Assembly: GCA_029945375.1 (NCBI GenBank)
Contig: CM057066.1
Span: 558,001-622,000 of the forward strand
Direction: 5' to 3'
Source of the DNA: Agaricus subrufescens
Lineage: Eukaryota > Basidiomycota > Agaricomycetes > Agaricales > Agaricaceae
DNA length: 64,000 nucleotides
Positions 63,511 through 64,000 of the stretch are shown here, in pieces; the first letter of the stretch is position 1, and the number at the start of each line of letters is the position of its first letter. A program made the translations under genes and the position numbers. The notes below the pieces were generated by a model. That model searched no databases. It had not been told where the DNA came from and was given only the letters and a program-made list of their open reading frames with translations.

Positions 63511-64000
63511 ATGTTCTCCCCCTTCGATTGCGCGTTCTTCGCGTTTGGCTGGGCCTATGTACTGCTAGCACCGTACACAAAGGTCGAGGAAAGCTTCAAT
63601 ATACAGGCCGTCCATGATTTTCTCTCTACGGCCTCTTTCGGACAGACTGAGCAATGTGAGCCCAACCCACGTGCTGGAGTCCCCGGCCAATGCTCACAGA
63701 AACAGTTTGACCATTTCACTTTTGCGGGCGCCGTTCCCGAACTTTCCTCGGAAGTGCCACGCTTGCCATCCTCACAGGCCCTTTTCTCAATGTAGCCGCT
63801 TATCTCAACTTGATATCGTCCAAGGCCGACCTCCAGATCATCGGTTCGTTCTCATGATTCTGCACCAGTCCGTCTATTGACCAGGACGTCTAGCTCGGCT
63901 CGTTCTTGCGACCTGCAATGCTATGTCACTGGTTCTTATCCGCAAAGCCATGTTGAATCGCTTTGGATCAGGAACAGCTTTATGCTTCACTTTACTCACA
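63511..64000 (+). CDS. ALG12: ALG12-like dolichyl-P-mannose mannosyltransferase, 5' part
   Basis: Starts MFSPFDCAFFAFGWAYVLLA and continues PYTKVEESFNIQAVHDFL, a hallmark of GT22 mannosyltransferases. An intron from about 63658 leads to FDHFTFAGAVP. Next, RTFLGSATLAILTGPFLNVA follows in a different frame, one base off at 63735-63738 (three C where four are expected for VPRTF). Another intron at about 63843-63890 leads to RLVLATCNAMSLVLIRKAML, and the window ends inside the gene. The enzyme adds the alpha-1,6-mannose to the lipid-linked oligosaccharide in the ER lumen. The frameshift may be a sequence error. Confidence 0.8.

Overview
This is nuclear DNA of a filamentous basidiomycete, most probably an Agaricomycete. 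The genes are dense and carry many short introns (about 45-110 bases, GT..AG). Divergent promoters are compact. The tRNA gene has an intron, and the transposon families present (Plavaka transposase with a TET/JBP-like dioxygenase, and a chromodomain Ty3-type retroelement) are typical of mushroom-forming fungi. No database search was possible. Names rest on motifs I recognise, and exon chains were spliced by eye.

Layout. 0-9 kb: A-rich intergenic DNA, a La-related RNA-binding protein (-), a NADAR protein (-), S-adenosylhomocysteine hydrolase copy 1 (+), tRNA-Val(AAC) (-) and an unknown conserved gene (+). 9-17 kb: an auxilin-like UBA/TPR/J protein (-), a gene that looks broken by a 40-base tandem duplication (-), about 1.3 kb without a recognisable gene, and a second S-adenosylhomocysteine hydrolase (-) inverted relative to the first. 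17-26 kb: a Som1-like mitochondrial protein (+), an unknown conserved protein (+), a Kar5/Tht1-like nuclear fusion protein (+), and an unusual RBR E3 ligase with three CCCH fingers and RRM-like domains (+). 27-49 kb: two large unknown proteins from a shared promoter, a DUF3433 membrane protein (+), a delta-12-type fatty acid desaturase (-), a GPI-anchored surface protein (+), a small unknown gene (+), the tRNA m5C methyltransferase Trm4/NSUN2 (+) and the mismatch repair gene MSH2 (+) with a MluI cell-cycle box just upstream.

49.2-60.2 kb is a transposon island. It holds a palindromic MITE-like sequence, the 3' half of a chromodomain Ty3/gypsy element (LTR, integrase, chromodomain and three extra small ORFs) whose nonsense codons all fit C-to-T change, arrays of short repeated words, an apparently intact Plavaka-family transposase, and a TET/JBP-type 2-oxoglutarate dioxygenase gene directly upstream on the same strand. 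This pairing of transposase and putative DNA-base-modifying enzyme is the most interesting system here.

60.4-64 kb: an uncertain Pro/Ser-rich gene (-), a cytochrome b5-like MAPR protein (+), an EGF-like Cys-rich secreted or membrane protein (-) and the start of ALG12 (+). Three C-run or C-associated frameshifts fall within 1.4 kb here, so sequence error or gene decay should be considered.

Functional links: two SAH hydrolases and an SAM-dependent RNA methyltransferase belong to the methyl cycle. The remaining genes are mostly housekeeping (RNA binding, vesicle uncoating, lipid desaturation, mismatch repair, N-glycosylation).
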